This document shows positions 17,181 through 24,642 of a stretch of DNA of 64,000 bases, one piece after another. The stretch is from Arthrobacter sp. UNC362MFTsu5.1 (GTDB taxonomy: Bacteria > Actinomycetota > Actinomycetes > Actinomycetales > Micrococcaceae). A program made the translations under genes and the position numbers. The stretch is taken from NCBI RefSeq assembly GCF_000685965.1, contig NZ_JMLE01000021.1:1-64000 (forward strand). The letters run 5' to 3'. Every line of letters starts with the position of its first letter. Position 1 is the stretch's first letter. The notes beneath the pieces are model-generated. The model was not told where the DNA came from. It saw nothing but the letters and a program-made list of their open reading frames with translations, and did not search any database.

Positions 17181-18068
17181 ATGCCAGAGACCGTTGAGGC
17201 TGTCCTTCACGACGGGTCAAGAATAGCTGTCACGGCTCAGGGGGAGGGGCCTGCGCTGCTCCTGCCAGTCCGGCTGGAACCGTATGGGACCGTCGAGGCC
17301 GAGACCATGCGCAAATGGGGCGGGGATCCTGACGTGGGACCGGCCTTGGTCCACGGGCTTTCCAGGTCAAACTGCGTGATCGCGGCCGACTACGAAGGCC
17401 ACCGGATGGCCCATCCTGCGGCAGACACGCTGACTCCCGGTCACCTCGCCGCCGATCTGCTGGCCATTGCGGACGCCGCGGGAGCCGACGTTTTCGGTTA
17501 CTACGGATACTCCTGGCTTGCGTTGAGCGGGCTCCAACTCGCCCTCCGCACGGACCGCCTCCGTGCCCTGGTGATGGGCGGTTTTCCGCCCGTGGACGGA
17601 CCGTACCGGAGCATGTTGGCGGTCACCCGCGCCGCACATGCGATGTCCCAGGCGACGTCCGCCAAGTCTCCTGGCCAGTCCACTGTTCCGGTGGCCGAGG
17701 CCGAACCGGGAGACTGGGACCACGTTTCCGTCCAGACCACCGAGGCGCAAACGCGGCAGTTCGTCACCCTGTATGAAGCGCTCCAAGGGTTCGACGACTT
17801 TGCCGCCGAAGTGCCGCCGGACTTGCCGCGGCTCGCCTTTGCCGGTGCCGAAGATCAGATTGACTACAGCGCCCAATGGGGCGGGGTCCGGGTGCGGATC
17901 GGTGAACCCCTGGCCCAACACCAGGCGGCCCTCATCGCTGCAGGTTGGGACGTTCAAGTCCTTCCCGGCCTGGATCACCTCAGCGCGATGCACAGCTCAG
18001 TGGTGCTGCCGATTCTGACCGGCTGGCTTCAGAAGATCGGATGGGTAAGGCGGCCGGCTGCTGATTAG
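17181..18068 (+). CDS. Alpha/beta hydrolase-like protein
   Basis: The protein has about 295 residues with an alpha/beta-hydrolase layout. The region ADVFGYYGYSWLALSGLQLAL contains a nucleophile-elbow-like GYSW in place of the usual GxSxG, AFAGAEDQIDY supplies a candidate acid, and VLPGLDHLSAM the histidine. The missing fourth-position Gly of the elbow (GYYGYSWLA reads as G-Y-S-W-L) makes catalytic activity uncertain. The start is ATG 17181, with GGTGAGGA upstream; an in-frame GTG lies 12 nt earlier. It lies 10 nt before a GNAT gene and is probably co-transcribed with it. Confidence 0.75.
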   Translation: MPETVEAVLHDGSRIAVTAQGEGPALLLPVRLEPYGTVEAETMRKWGGDPDVGPALVHGLSRSNCVIAADYEGHRMAHPAADTLTPGHLAADLLAIADAAGADVFGYYGYSWLALSGLQLALRTDRLRALVMGGFPPVDGPYRSMLAVTRAAHAMSQATSAKSPGQSTVPVAEAEPGDWDHVSVQTTEAQTRQFVTLYEALQGFDDFAAEVPPDLPRLAFAGAEDQIDYSAQWGGVRVRIGEPLAQHQAALIAAGWDVQVLPGLDHLSAMHSSVVLPILTGWLQKIGWVRRPAAD

Positions 18069-18077
18069 TCTTGGACC

Positions 18078-18578
18078 ATGGACTTCCAGATCCGCCAGGC
18101 CACGCCGGATGATGCCGACGCCCTCGTGCGCATGCACACCCTGGTCCACGAGGAGTGCTACGCACGCCAGTTGTCACCTGAGTTCTTTCGCGCCCGCCGG
18201 GCCAGCATTCCCCAGCGCATCGAACAGCGTCGAAAATCCCTGGCAACCGCTGACCCGCGTCTCATTGCCTTGGACGACAGCAACGAAGTGGTGGGATTCG
18301 CCGATGCCGGCCCGGCACTCGACGCGGACGCGCCCGAACAGCTGGAGCTGTACGCGATCTACATTCTCCGGCGCATGTATGGCAGCGGCCTGGGGGCTGC
18401 CCTGCTGCACGCCGCCGTCGCCGATTCACCGGCGTACCTGTGGTTGCTTGAGGACAATCCCCGGGCGCTGGCCTTCTACCTCAAATACGGCTTTCGGGAG
18501 GACGGTGAGCGCAAACTGCTGCCGCCAGAATGGGAGGAGCTGCCCGTGATCCGAATGGTCCGGTCAGCCAAGCCCTAG
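18078..18578 (+). CDS. GNAT family N-acetyltransferase
   Basis: The 166-residue protein has the GNAT fold. It starts with the typical FQIRQATPDDADALVRMHTLVHEE, has the acetyl-CoA loop region ELYAIYILRRMYGSGLGAALLHAAV, and LEDNPRALAFYLKYGFREDGE as motif B. This architecture is common to amino-group acetyltransferases of the PaiA/RimI class. The acceptor is unknown. It is convergent with the HTH gene at 18580, with only 1 nt between the stops. Confidence 0.88.
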   Translation: MDFQIRQATPDDADALVRMHTLVHEECYARQLSPEFFRARRASIPQRIEQRRKSLATADPRLIALDDSNEVVGFADAGPALDADAPEQLELYAIYILRRMYGSGLGAALLHAAVADSPAYLWLLEDNPRALAFYLKYGFREDGERKLLPPEWEELPVIRMVRSAKP

Positions 18579-18579
18579 G

Positions 18580-18861
18580 CTAGTCCGGCTGACCGCCAGG
18601 CTCCGTTCCGCCAGGCTCCGTCCCGTCAGGCACTGTCCCGCCGGGTGCCGCGGTCTCCTCGGGTTCCCAGCGCAGCAGGTCGCCCGGCTGGCACTCCAGC
18701 ACCTCGCACAGGGCTTCGAGGGTGGTGAAGCGCACCGCTTTGGCCCGGCCGTTCTTGAGCACCGCCAAGTTTGCGGGCGTGATCCCGACGCGGTCCGCGA
18801 GTGCTCCCACGGACATCTTGCGCTTGGCCAGCATCACGTCGATGTCGACGACGATCGGCAT
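18580..18861 (-). CDS. HTH transcriptional regulator (XRE/YozG type)
   Basis: The 93-residue protein is a minimal Xre-class helix-turn-helix: residues 8-65 carry LAKRKMSVGALADRVGITPANLAVLKNGRAKAVRF and LEALCEVLECQPGDLL, the hallmark of YozG/HTH_26 regulators. The tail is a Pro-Gly-Thr-Glu repeat (GTEPGGTEPGG). The ATG overlaps the last base of the DUF2975 stop (TGATG), so the two are translationally coupled. HTH/DUF2975 pairs are widespread; the regulator probably controls its own operon through the palindrome in the promoter at 19393-19421. Confidence 0.88.
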   Translation of the reverse strand: MPIVVDIDVMLAKRKMSVGALADRVGITPANLAVLKNGRAKAVRFTTLEALCEVLECQPGDLLRWEPEETAAPGGTVPDGTEPGGTEPGGQPD

Positions 18862-19361
18862 CAGATCACCTCGTCGAGTTCGTCCCGCAGGTGCCTGGCT
18901 TCGGCATCGCGGGCCACCGCCTGTGCCAGCAGCATTCGCAGTACGACGACGACGAGCGCCACTCCGGCGATCAGCATGCCGGCGCCTCCGATCAGGAGGA
19001 CGACGCCGGGGGCGACGGATTCGCCCGGGGCGAGGACGACGCCGAGCCCGAAGGTCAGCAGCGACGCCGCGGCGATGGCTCCCGTCACCACATCCACGTA
19101 ACGGAAGGCGGCGTGCGAGAACACGGTTCCGCGCCGCACCATCGTCAGCAGCCGCCAGACGCAGACCATGGTGACCTGGACGGCGAGGATGCCCAGGAGG
19201 ACGATCACGAGGACCGGCACACTGACGCGGGCGATGTCCGGGCCCAGGTCCTCGTTGAGGTCCCGGGCCAGCAGCGGAACCATCACGGCCTGCACAAATA
19301 CCGAACCGGCGAGTCCCATCGCGAGCACAATCCGCAATGCGAGGACAGTCAGCTTTCCCAT
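18861..19361 (-). CDS. DUF2975 domain membrane protein
   Basis: The 166-residue protein has four TM segments in the DUF2975 arrangement (ALRIVLAMGLAGSVFVQAVMV, VSVPVLVIVLLGILAVQVTMV given as spans 8-28 and 45-65, then two more), with the conserved WRLLTMVRRGTVFSHAAFRYVD loop between them. AAGGAG lies 6 nt before the ATG at 19361. A longer open frame upstream lacks coding character. The partner is the XRE regulator. Its role is unknown; such pairs often modulate development or competence in Gram-positives. Confidence 0.88.
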   Translation of the reverse strand: MGKLTVLALRIVLAMGLAGSVFVQAVMVPLLARDLNEDLGPDIARVSVPVLVIVLLGILAVQVTMVCVWRLLTMVRRGTVFSHAAFRYVDVVTGAIAAASLLTFGLGVVLAPGESVAPGVVLLIGGAGMLIAGVALVVVVLRMLLAQAVARDAEARHLRDELDEVI

Positions 19362-19392
19362 CAGATCTCCTTGGGTGTCGAATAACAGTTGG

Positions 19393-19421
19393 ATACTATC
19401 GATATTCGATAGCTTGGACAA
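19393..19421 (-). promoter_or_regulatory. Promoter with palindromic operator for DUF2975-HTH operon
   Basis: On the minus strand TTGTCC (19421-19416) and TAGTAT (19398-19393) are spaced 17 nt. Almost the whole spacer is the perfect inverted repeat CTATCGA-ATA-TCGATAG (19412-19396). The location between -35 and -10 fits steric repression, most simply by the HTH protein of the same operon. Confidence 0.75.
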
Positions 19422-19488
19422 GCGGACCCGACGCGTGACTCCTCGAAAGGCCAGCCCGCAAGCGGACGCCCGTGGTAGCCTGCCGGGC

Positions 19489-20481
19489 ATGGCCGTGGAC
19501 CCTTCCCTGCTCACCTGGCTGCTCGACTCCGACCCGGCGCTCCGCTGGCAGGTGGAGCGCGACCTTGCGGGCGCGCCGCGTGACACGTGGGAAGCGACCC
19601 GGTCCAGTCTGGCCACGGAGGGCTTCGCCGCACGGCTCCTCGCCCTGCAGGATGCCGACGGCCAGTGGGCGGGCGGTGCGTTCTTCCCCCGAGACTTTGA
19701 CTTCCACGGCCCCGAGGCAGCCGACGGCGCGGGGCAGCCGTGGACCGCAACCACGTGGACACTCAACAGCCTCCGTGACTGGGGCCTCGATGCAGCCGTC
19801 CTCGCCGGCACCGCCGAATTGCTCGCCGCGAACAGCCGCTGGGAGTACGACGACCTGCCGTACTGGGGCGGTGAGGTGGACTGCTGCATCAACGCCTACA
19901 CGCTGGCCAACGGGGCATGGCTCGGGGCAGACGTCTCCGGAATCGCCCAATGGTTCCTGGACCACCGCATGGCCGACGGCGGCTGGAACTGCGAGTGGGT
20001 GGAGGGCTCCAACCGGTCGTCCTTCCATTCCACCCTCAACGCGCTGAAGGGCCTGCTGGACTACGAGGCCGCGACCGGCGGAACCAGCAGGCTGCGCGCC
20101 GCCCGCCGGGCCGGTGAGGAGTACCTGCTGCAGCGCCGGCTGCTCCGCACCCTGTCCACCGGCGAGATAGTGGGCCCGTGGGTGACGCGGTTCGCCTACC
20201 CGTTCCGCTCGTTCTATAGCGCGCTCAACGCAACGGACTACTTCCGGGCAGCGGCCCTGCACGACGGCGCCGCGCCCGATCCGCGGCTGGCCGAAGCCAT
20301 CGAGACGGTCCGGGCCGCCCGCCGTCCCGACGGTACATGGCTGCAGGAGCGCCGCCATCCCGGGCGGGTCTGGTTCGAAGTCGATGTTGCGCCCGGGGAG
20401 CCGTCCAAGTGGCTGACGTTCTTCGGGGCGCGGGTGCTGGACTGGTGGGACGGGGCGAACGGACACGTGCGGCCCCGGTGA
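19489..20481 (+). CDS. Squalene cyclase-like alpha/alpha-toroid protein
   Basis: The 330-residue protein has the alpha/alpha-barrel repeats of the terpene cyclase/prenyltransferase superfamily: LLALQDADGQWAGG, WFLDHRMADGGWNCEW and VRAARRPDGTWLQER are QW-like motifs. Actinobacterial relatives are often annotated 'squalene cyclase', but the protein is about half the usual size and the DxDD catalytic motif is not seen, so a cyclase activity is doubtful. There is no signal peptide. ATG 19489 was chosen because sequence upstream in the same frame overlaps the operator and antisense DUF2975 gene. The stop codon sits in the loop of a perfect 22-bp hairpin. Confidence 0.75.
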   Translation: MAVDPSLLTWLLDSDPALRWQVERDLAGAPRDTWEATRSSLATEGFAARLLALQDADGQWAGGAFFPRDFDFHGPEAADGAGQPWTATTWTLNSLRDWGLDAAVLAGTAELLAANSRWEYDDLPYWGGEVDCCINAYTLANGAWLGADVSGIAQWFLDHRMADGGWNCEWVEGSNRSSFHSTLNALKGLLDYEAATGGTSRLRAARRAGEEYLLQRRLLRTLSTGEIVGPWVTRFAYPFRSFYSALNATDYFRAAALHDGAAPDPRLAEAIETVRAARRPDGTWLQERRHPGRVWFEVDVAPGEPSKWLTFFGARVLDWWDGANGHVRPR

Positions 20482-20505
20482 AAGGGGCCGCACGTGTCCG
20501 TTCGC
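20455..20505 (+). terminator. Perfect 22-bp stem hairpin spanning the stop codon
   Basis: GCGAACGGACACGTGCGGCC (start of the left arm, 20455-20476) pairs perfectly with 20484-20505 across a GGTGAAA loop that contains the TGA of the squalene-cyclase-like gene. There is no U-run after it. It most likely terminates or stabilises the 3' end of the transcript. Confidence 0.85.
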
Positions 20506-20578
20506 GCTTACCAGGCTGTGCCGGATGAGGGACCACCGGCCTATACCGCCCGGCAGTCCTTGTGGGTACCGTGGCCTC

Positions 20579-20920
20579 ATGCAGAAGATATCGATCGAGG
20601 CCCTGGCCCGGCAGCAGCTCGCCGCCGCGCTTGCAGCGAGCAACGGGCGTGCCGCAGACACGGTCTATGGCGGGCATGAGAAGGTGCTCCGCCAGACCGT
20701 GATGGCGCTCAAAGCCGGAACGCAGCTGAGTGAGCATCAGAACCCGGGAGACGCCACGGTCTATGTCCTCCAGGGCAGCCTCCGCCTGCGCGCCGGTGAG
20801 AACTCGTGGGACGGCAAGCCGGGTGACCTGCTGATTGTCCCGGACGGCCTGCACAGCCTGGAAGCCGAAGAGGACTCGACGTTCCTGTTCACCGTGGCGA
20901 AGGGCACGACGCGGCCGTAA
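20579..20920 (+). CDS. Cupin domain protein
   Basis: The 113-residue protein is a single cupin barrel: LKAGTQLSEHQNPGDATVYVLQGSL is motif 1 (His retained, His-x-His reduced to EHQN) and GDLLIVPDGLHSLEAEEDSTFLFTV is motif 2 with a conserved His. It has the length and shape of the small AraC-cupin-like proteins that bind ligand or metal. ATG 20579 follows a weak site. It lies 42 nt before the GTG of the MFS gene and could be co-transcribed with it. Confidence 0.85.
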   Translation: MQKISIEALARQQLAAALAASNGRAADTVYGGHEKVLRQTVMALKAGTQLSEHQNPGDATVYVLQGSLRLRAGENSWDGKPGDLLIVPDGLHSLEAEEDSTFLFTVAKGTTRP

Positions 20921-20962
20921 CCAAGTTCGGCCCGGCGCGCCGATGTAGGCAAGACTGTTTCC

Positions 20963-22321
20963 GTGAGCAACAAACCCCGGACAGCCCTCGCCGTCGCCGG
21001 CCTCAGCCTGGGCACGTCGCTGAACCCGCTGAACTCGTCCATGATCGCCGTTGCCCTGGTGGTGCTGCGCGCGGACTTCGGGCTCGACGTCGCCACGGTC
21101 ACCTGGGTGATTACAGCCTTCTACCTCACCTCCGCGGCTGGCCAGCCGCTGATGGGCCGGATGGCGGACCGCTTCGGGCCCCGGCGCCTGTTCAATTTCG
21201 GGATGGTCCTGGTGGCAGTGACCTGCGCGCTGGCGCCTTTTGCCCCGAACTTCGCGCTGCTGTGCGTCGCCCGGGCCGTCATGGCGCTGGGGACGGCGAC
21301 GGCGTACCCGAGCGCCGTCATCATTGTCGGTGCCCTGGCCCGGGCCGCCAACGTCAAGTCCACCAGGCCGCTCGGCCGTATCCAGATGGCCAACACCTCC
21401 GCGGCGGCGGTGGGTCCGGTGGTGGGCGGGCTGCTGGTGAGCCTGGTCGGCTGGCAGGCCCTGTTCCTGATCAACGTGCCGTTGTCGCTGGCGGCGCTCC
21501 TCATTGTCCGGAAGTACGCCCCGGTGGACGAGGACCGGGAACGCGGCAGCGCCGCCGAACTCCTCAGGGACTCGGACATTCCCGGCATCCTGGGCTTCGT
21601 CGGCTCCCTGACGCTGGTCATGATGGCCCTGCTGAACGTGCTGCCGGACGCGCGCTGGTGGCTGCTGGCCGGCGGTACCGTGCTGGCCGGGCTCTTCGTC
21701 TGGCGCGAACTGAAGTTCAGCCCGCCCTTCCTGGACCTGCGGCTGCTCGGCAGAAACCGGCCGCTGCTGCTGGTCTACCTGGGCTTCGCCGTGTTCAACG
21801 GCATCTACTACTTTGCGTTCTTCGGCCTGCCGCAGCTGCTGCAGGAAGCGGCCGGCTACGATCCCGGCGTCGTGGGTCTCCTCATGCTCCCGCTGGCAGC
21901 AATGTCCGTGATCGCGACGCCGTTCGCGGTCCGCGCGATCGATCGCTTCCGTGTGCGGCGGGTGCTGATCGCCGGCGTCCTGTTCCTGGTGGCCGCCGCC
22001 GGAGCCATGTGGCTGCTGACCGCCTCCTTCGCCATCCCGCTGGTGCTGCTGCTGACGGCCCTGATGGGCATTCCGTGGAGCGTGGTCAGCATCGCCTCCA
22101 GCCAGGGAATGTACGTCTCCACCCAGCCGCACGAGCGCGGCGTGGCCGCCGGGATCTTCCAGACCTGCCGGTACCTGGGCGCCATTACGGCCACGGTGAT
22201 GATCGGCATCTTCTACGGCAGCGGCGTGAACCAGGCCAACTGGGGCCTGATGGTTCTCACCATGCTGGTGCTGGGGGCGGTCGCCTTCGGCGTGACGCTG
22301 CTGTGGCGGGAACGGAAATGA
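20963..22321 (+). CDS. MFS transporter (DHA2-like drug efflux family)
   Basis: The 452-residue protein has about 14 TM segments. MFS signatures are seen: NSSMIAVALVVLRADFGLD in TM1 and VTWVITAFYLTSAAGQPLMGRMADRFGPRR, the motif A loop. TM5 carries a motif C-like NTSAAAVGPVVGGLL. This suits DHA2 multidrug:H+ antiporters such as EmrB/QacA. The start is GTG (20963). The substrate is unknown. A hairpin with U-run (22466-22489) lies 145 nt downstream. Confidence 0.9.
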   Translation: MSNKPRTALAVAGLSLGTSLNPLNSSMIAVALVVLRADFGLDVATVTWVITAFYLTSAAGQPLMGRMADRFGPRRLFNFGMVLVAVTCALAPFAPNFALLCVARAVMALGTATAYPSAVIIVGALARAANVKSTRPLGRIQMANTSAAAVGPVVGGLLVSLVGWQALFLINVPLSLAALLIVRKYAPVDEDRERGSAAELLRDSDIPGILGFVGSLTLVMMALLNVLPDARWWLLAGGTVLAGLFVWRELKFSPPFLDLRLLGRNRPLLLVYLGFAVFNGIYYFAFFGLPQLLQEAAGYDPGVVGLLMLPLAAMSVIATPFAVRAIDRFRVRRVLIAGVLFLVAAAGAMWLLTASFAIPLVLLLTALMGIPWSVVSIASSQGMYVSTQPHERGVAAGIFQTCRYLGAITATVMIGIFYGSGVNQANWGLMVLTMLVLGAVAFGVTLLWRERK

Positions 22322-22429
22322 GCTGTGGGGTGCGGCCCAAAATGAGCGCCAAAACCACGCCGTAAGGACCCCCGCCCGCGCCCTCCGAAGCGCCCATCCG
22401 CGCCCCGATTTCCTTGTTTTCACGCCATA

Positions 22430-22458
22430 TTGACACCCAGATGGTGCGGGAATACTGT
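22430..22458 (+). promoter_or_regulatory. Consensus-like promoter for DUF1326-DUF2182 genes
   Basis: A perfect -35 TTGACA (22430-22435) is spaced 17 nt from TACTGT (22453-22458). Transcription would start near 22465, directly at the hairpin at 22466-22489, leaving a leader of about 90 nt before the ATG at 22555. Confidence 0.65.
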
Positions 22459-22465
22459 CTGCCTT

Positions 22466-22489
22466 AACGGGGTCCTTCCGCCCCGTTTT
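22466..22489 (+). terminator. Hairpin with U-run: terminator or leader attenuator
   Basis: AACGGGG (22466-22472) pairs with CCCCGTT (22481-22487) across an 8-nt loop and is followed by TTCC. It may end the upstream MFS transcript, or act as an attenuator in the leader of the DUF1326 gene, because the promoter at 22430-22458 lies just upstream. Confidence 0.65.
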
Positions 22490-22554
22490 CCAATATTTTC
22501 GGCGCTGACCCTGGGCCGCTTCTGCTTGGCGACGGCGCCAGCGAGGAGGGTCCC

Positions 22555-23172
22555 ATGTCTTGGGAAATGTCCGGAACATACGTCGGCAACTGCACCTGCT
22601 CCCTGATCTGCCCCTGCCCCGTGGACGGCGTGCCCACCGGCCCGGACGGCGAGTGCCGCGGCTTCAACGTGTTCCATATTGCGACCGGCGCGATGGAGGA
22701 AACGGACCTGTCCGGCGTCGACTTCGCGTTCTTCAACTGGTTCCCCACCCACCTGACCGCAGGCGGCTGGAAGGTGGGGGCCGTCGTCGACGAGGGCGCA
22801 TCCGATGCCCAGGTGGACGCACTCGAGAGCATCCTCCGTGGCCGGGCCGGCGGCCCGTTCGGGGATTTGGCTGCGCTGTACGGCGAATGGCTGGGACTGG
22901 AACGCGCAAGTGTCTCGTTCTCCGACGGGGATACTCCGTCCGGCTCGGTGGCGGGCCGCGTGGTTGTCACCTTCGAGCCGTTGCCCGGGCCCGACGGCGG
23001 CGTGACCACCGTGAAGAACGCGATGTTCGGTTTCGCCCCGGAGTTCCGGATCGGCAAGGGACCGGGGCACCCGGACCGCTTCGGGATGGAGTTCGACGGC
23101 GTATACGGCGAGACGTCCGACTTCACCTTCGCCAGCGAAATGGCCGAGGGCGCCCCCAAGGGCCGCGGCTAG
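22555..23172 (+). CDS. DUF1326 domain protein
   Basis: The 205-residue soluble protein opens with the DUF1326 signature WEMSGTYVGNCTCSLICPCP: three close cysteines (CTCSLICPC) that may bind metal, followed by GFNVFHIATGAMEETDLSGV and FAFFNWFPTHLTAGGWKV. GAGGAGG precedes the ATG. It is adjacent to a DUF2182 membrane protein, a pairing seen in many genomes, and the two probably act together. The biochemical function is unknown. Confidence 0.9.
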   Translation: MSWEMSGTYVGNCTCSLICPCPVDGVPTGPDGECRGFNVFHIATGAMEETDLSGVDFAFFNWFPTHLTAGGWKVGAVVDEGASDAQVDALESILRGRAGGPFGDLAALYGEWLGLERASVSFSDGDTPSGSVAGRVVVTFEPLPGPDGGVTTVKNAMFGFAPEFRIGKGPGHPDRFGMEFDGVYGETSDFTFASEMAEGAPKGRG

Positions 23173-23215
23173 GCCCCGCGTGATGTACCACCGCAAGCTG
23201 TTCAGGAGGGTGGGT

Positions 23216-24019
23216 GTGCAGCCGGTGGCGCACGCCCACCCTCAGGTATATGCCAGGCCGGCCTCCCGGATCGACCCGCGGGAAGCCGGGCTCGTCGCCA
23301 TCCTCCTGGTGCTCGCAGCGGCGAGCTGGATCTTTACTTCAACCCAGCTGAGCGGAATGGACATGGGCCGCTGGACGGACCCGGGGCCGCTGGGGTTCTT
23401 CGTGGCCACCTGGGTGGTGATGCTGTCGGCCATGATGTTTCCGTCCGTGGCGCCCATGGTGGTGGCGTATGACCGGATCCAGCGGCACCGCAGGGTCACA
23501 GGACGGTACGCGCCTGCCGGGGCAACAACTGTGTTCGTGGCCGGATACCTGCTGGCCTGGACAGCCTTCGGGCTGGTGGCCTACTCGCTGTACATGTCGG
23601 TCGCCTCGCTCGCGCCCGGGCTCTTCGGCTCGGACCAGGGCGGACGTTACCTGGCAGCCGGCGTGATCCTGGTCGCGGCGGTCTATCAGCTGACCCCCGC
23701 CAAGAACGTCAGCCTGATGAAATGCCGGACGCCCATGGATTTCATCCTGCACCGCATGCGGCCCGGCTACCGGGGCGCACTGGTGATGGGTGTGGAGCAC
23801 GGGGCATGGTGCGTCGCCTGCTGCTGGGCGCTGATGGTTGCCCTGTTCGCCCTCGGGGTGATGAGCGTCGGCTGGATGGCGCTGATCGGTGCCTTCATCG
23901 CCGCGGAGAAGATGCTGCCCTGGAAACGGCTGGCCAACCGCTCCGTTGCCGTGGCGCTCGCCGTGATTGCGCTCGGCATTGCCCTCACCCCCGCGGCGAC
24001 GGCGGGGATGGGGATGTAA
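23216..24019 (+). CDS. DUF2182 domain membrane protein
   Basis: The protein has about 267 residues, with six or seven TM segments. The DUF2182 family core is MLSAMMFPSVAPMVVAYDRI, TPAKNVSLMKCRTPMDFILHRMRPG (with the conserved K-x-x-C-L/R motif), and GVEHGAWCVACCWALM with His and Cys residues in the membrane. These look like metal ligands. AGGAGG (23204-23209) lies 6 nt before the GTG at 23216, which was preferred to an upstream GTG/ATG pair at 23180/23183 that lacks a site. It belongs with the DUF1326 gene; the function is unknown, and metal or copper handling is a guess from the Cys/His residues. Confidence 0.88.
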   Translation: MQPVAHAHPQVYARPASRIDPREAGLVAILLVLAAASWIFTSTQLSGMDMGRWTDPGPLGFFVATWVVMLSAMMFPSVAPMVVAYDRIQRHRRVTGRYAPAGATTVFVAGYLLAWTAFGLVAYSLYMSVASLAPGLFGSDQGGRYLAAGVILVAAVYQLTPAKNVSLMKCRTPMDFILHRMRPGYRGALVMGVEHGAWCVACCWALMVALFALGVMSVGWMALIGAFIAAEKMLPWKRLANRSVAVALAVIALGIALTPAATAGMGM

Positions 24020-24097
24020 CGTGCCGCCGCCGCTGAGTGCGGGCGGCCATTGACCGGGGGAATTATCCAAAGGTCTCACCGAACAAAGGAGCCGACA

Positions 24098-24535
24098 ATG
24101 TCTGAAGGAACTGGACTCCTCAGGCGGTTTTACGAAGAAGTGTTGGCGGGCGGAAATCTCGCCCTGATCGATGAATTTGTGCTGGACGACATCCAGGACC
24201 ACGAGGACCCGATGCCCGGGCAGCCGCCGGGAAAGGACGGCGTGAAGTTCTACACCAACGCCATCCGTGCGGCGTTCCCTGACCTCACCGTCCAACTCGA
24301 TCCGGCGTTGGCCGACGGCGACCTTGAGGCTGCCCACGTGGTGCTGTCCGGCACGCACACGGGGGAGTTCCTGGGTGTTCCGGCAAGCGGCAAGAGCGTG
24401 CAATTCAGCAGCGCGGACATCATCCGCATCCAGGACGGGAAGGTGGCCGAGCACTGGGGTTCCTCCGACACGCTGAGCCTCATGCAGCAGATCGGCGCCG
24501 TCCCGTCACAGACAACGGACGCGAGCGCCGGCTGA
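24098..24535 (+). CDS. SnoaL-like polyketide cyclase/ester cyclase family protein
   Basis: The 145-residue protein has the NTF2-like SnoaL fold: LLRRFYEEVLAGGNLALIDEFVLDDIQDHE, GKDGVKFYTNAIRAAFPDL and DGKVAEHWGSSDTLSLMQQIGAV. Catalytic Asp residues in the SnoaL reaction (DIQDH and KVAEHW) are kept. It lies in no polyketide cluster, so its role is probably generic. ATG 24098 follows AAAGGAG 8 nt upstream. It is followed by a two-hairpin terminator. Confidence 0.88.
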   Translation: MSEGTGLLRRFYEEVLAGGNLALIDEFVLDDIQDHEDPMPGQPPGKDGVKFYTNAIRAAFPDLTVQLDPALADGDLEAAHVVLSGTHTGEFLGVPASGKSVQFSSADIIRIQDGKVAEHWGSSDTLSLMQQIGAVPSQTTDASAG

Positions 24536-24557
24536 TAAAGGTTCCGGCCAACAGAGT

Positions 24558-24626
24558 TTCCCGCCGCCGCTCCTAGCCGACGGCGGGAAGCACCACGTGC
24601 GGCACCGTCCCGTGACGGTGCCGCAC
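24558..24626. terminator. Two-hairpin bidirectional terminator
   Basis: A 9-bp stem (24558-24566 with 24581-24589) is followed by a perfect 13-bp stem GTGCGGCACCGTC (24597-24609 with 24614-24626) with a CCGT loop and CCCTTT. It separates the convergent SnoaL and MFS genes. Confidence 0.85.
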
Positions 24627-24642
24627 CCCTTTGCCCGCGAGG

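Noticed and set aside
20225..22579. 784-codon minus-strand open frame antisense to the squalene-cyclase-like, cupin and MFS genes
   Set aside because: It has the Arg/His/Gln-rich composition typical of antisense frames in high-GC DNA and runs across three well-supported genes.
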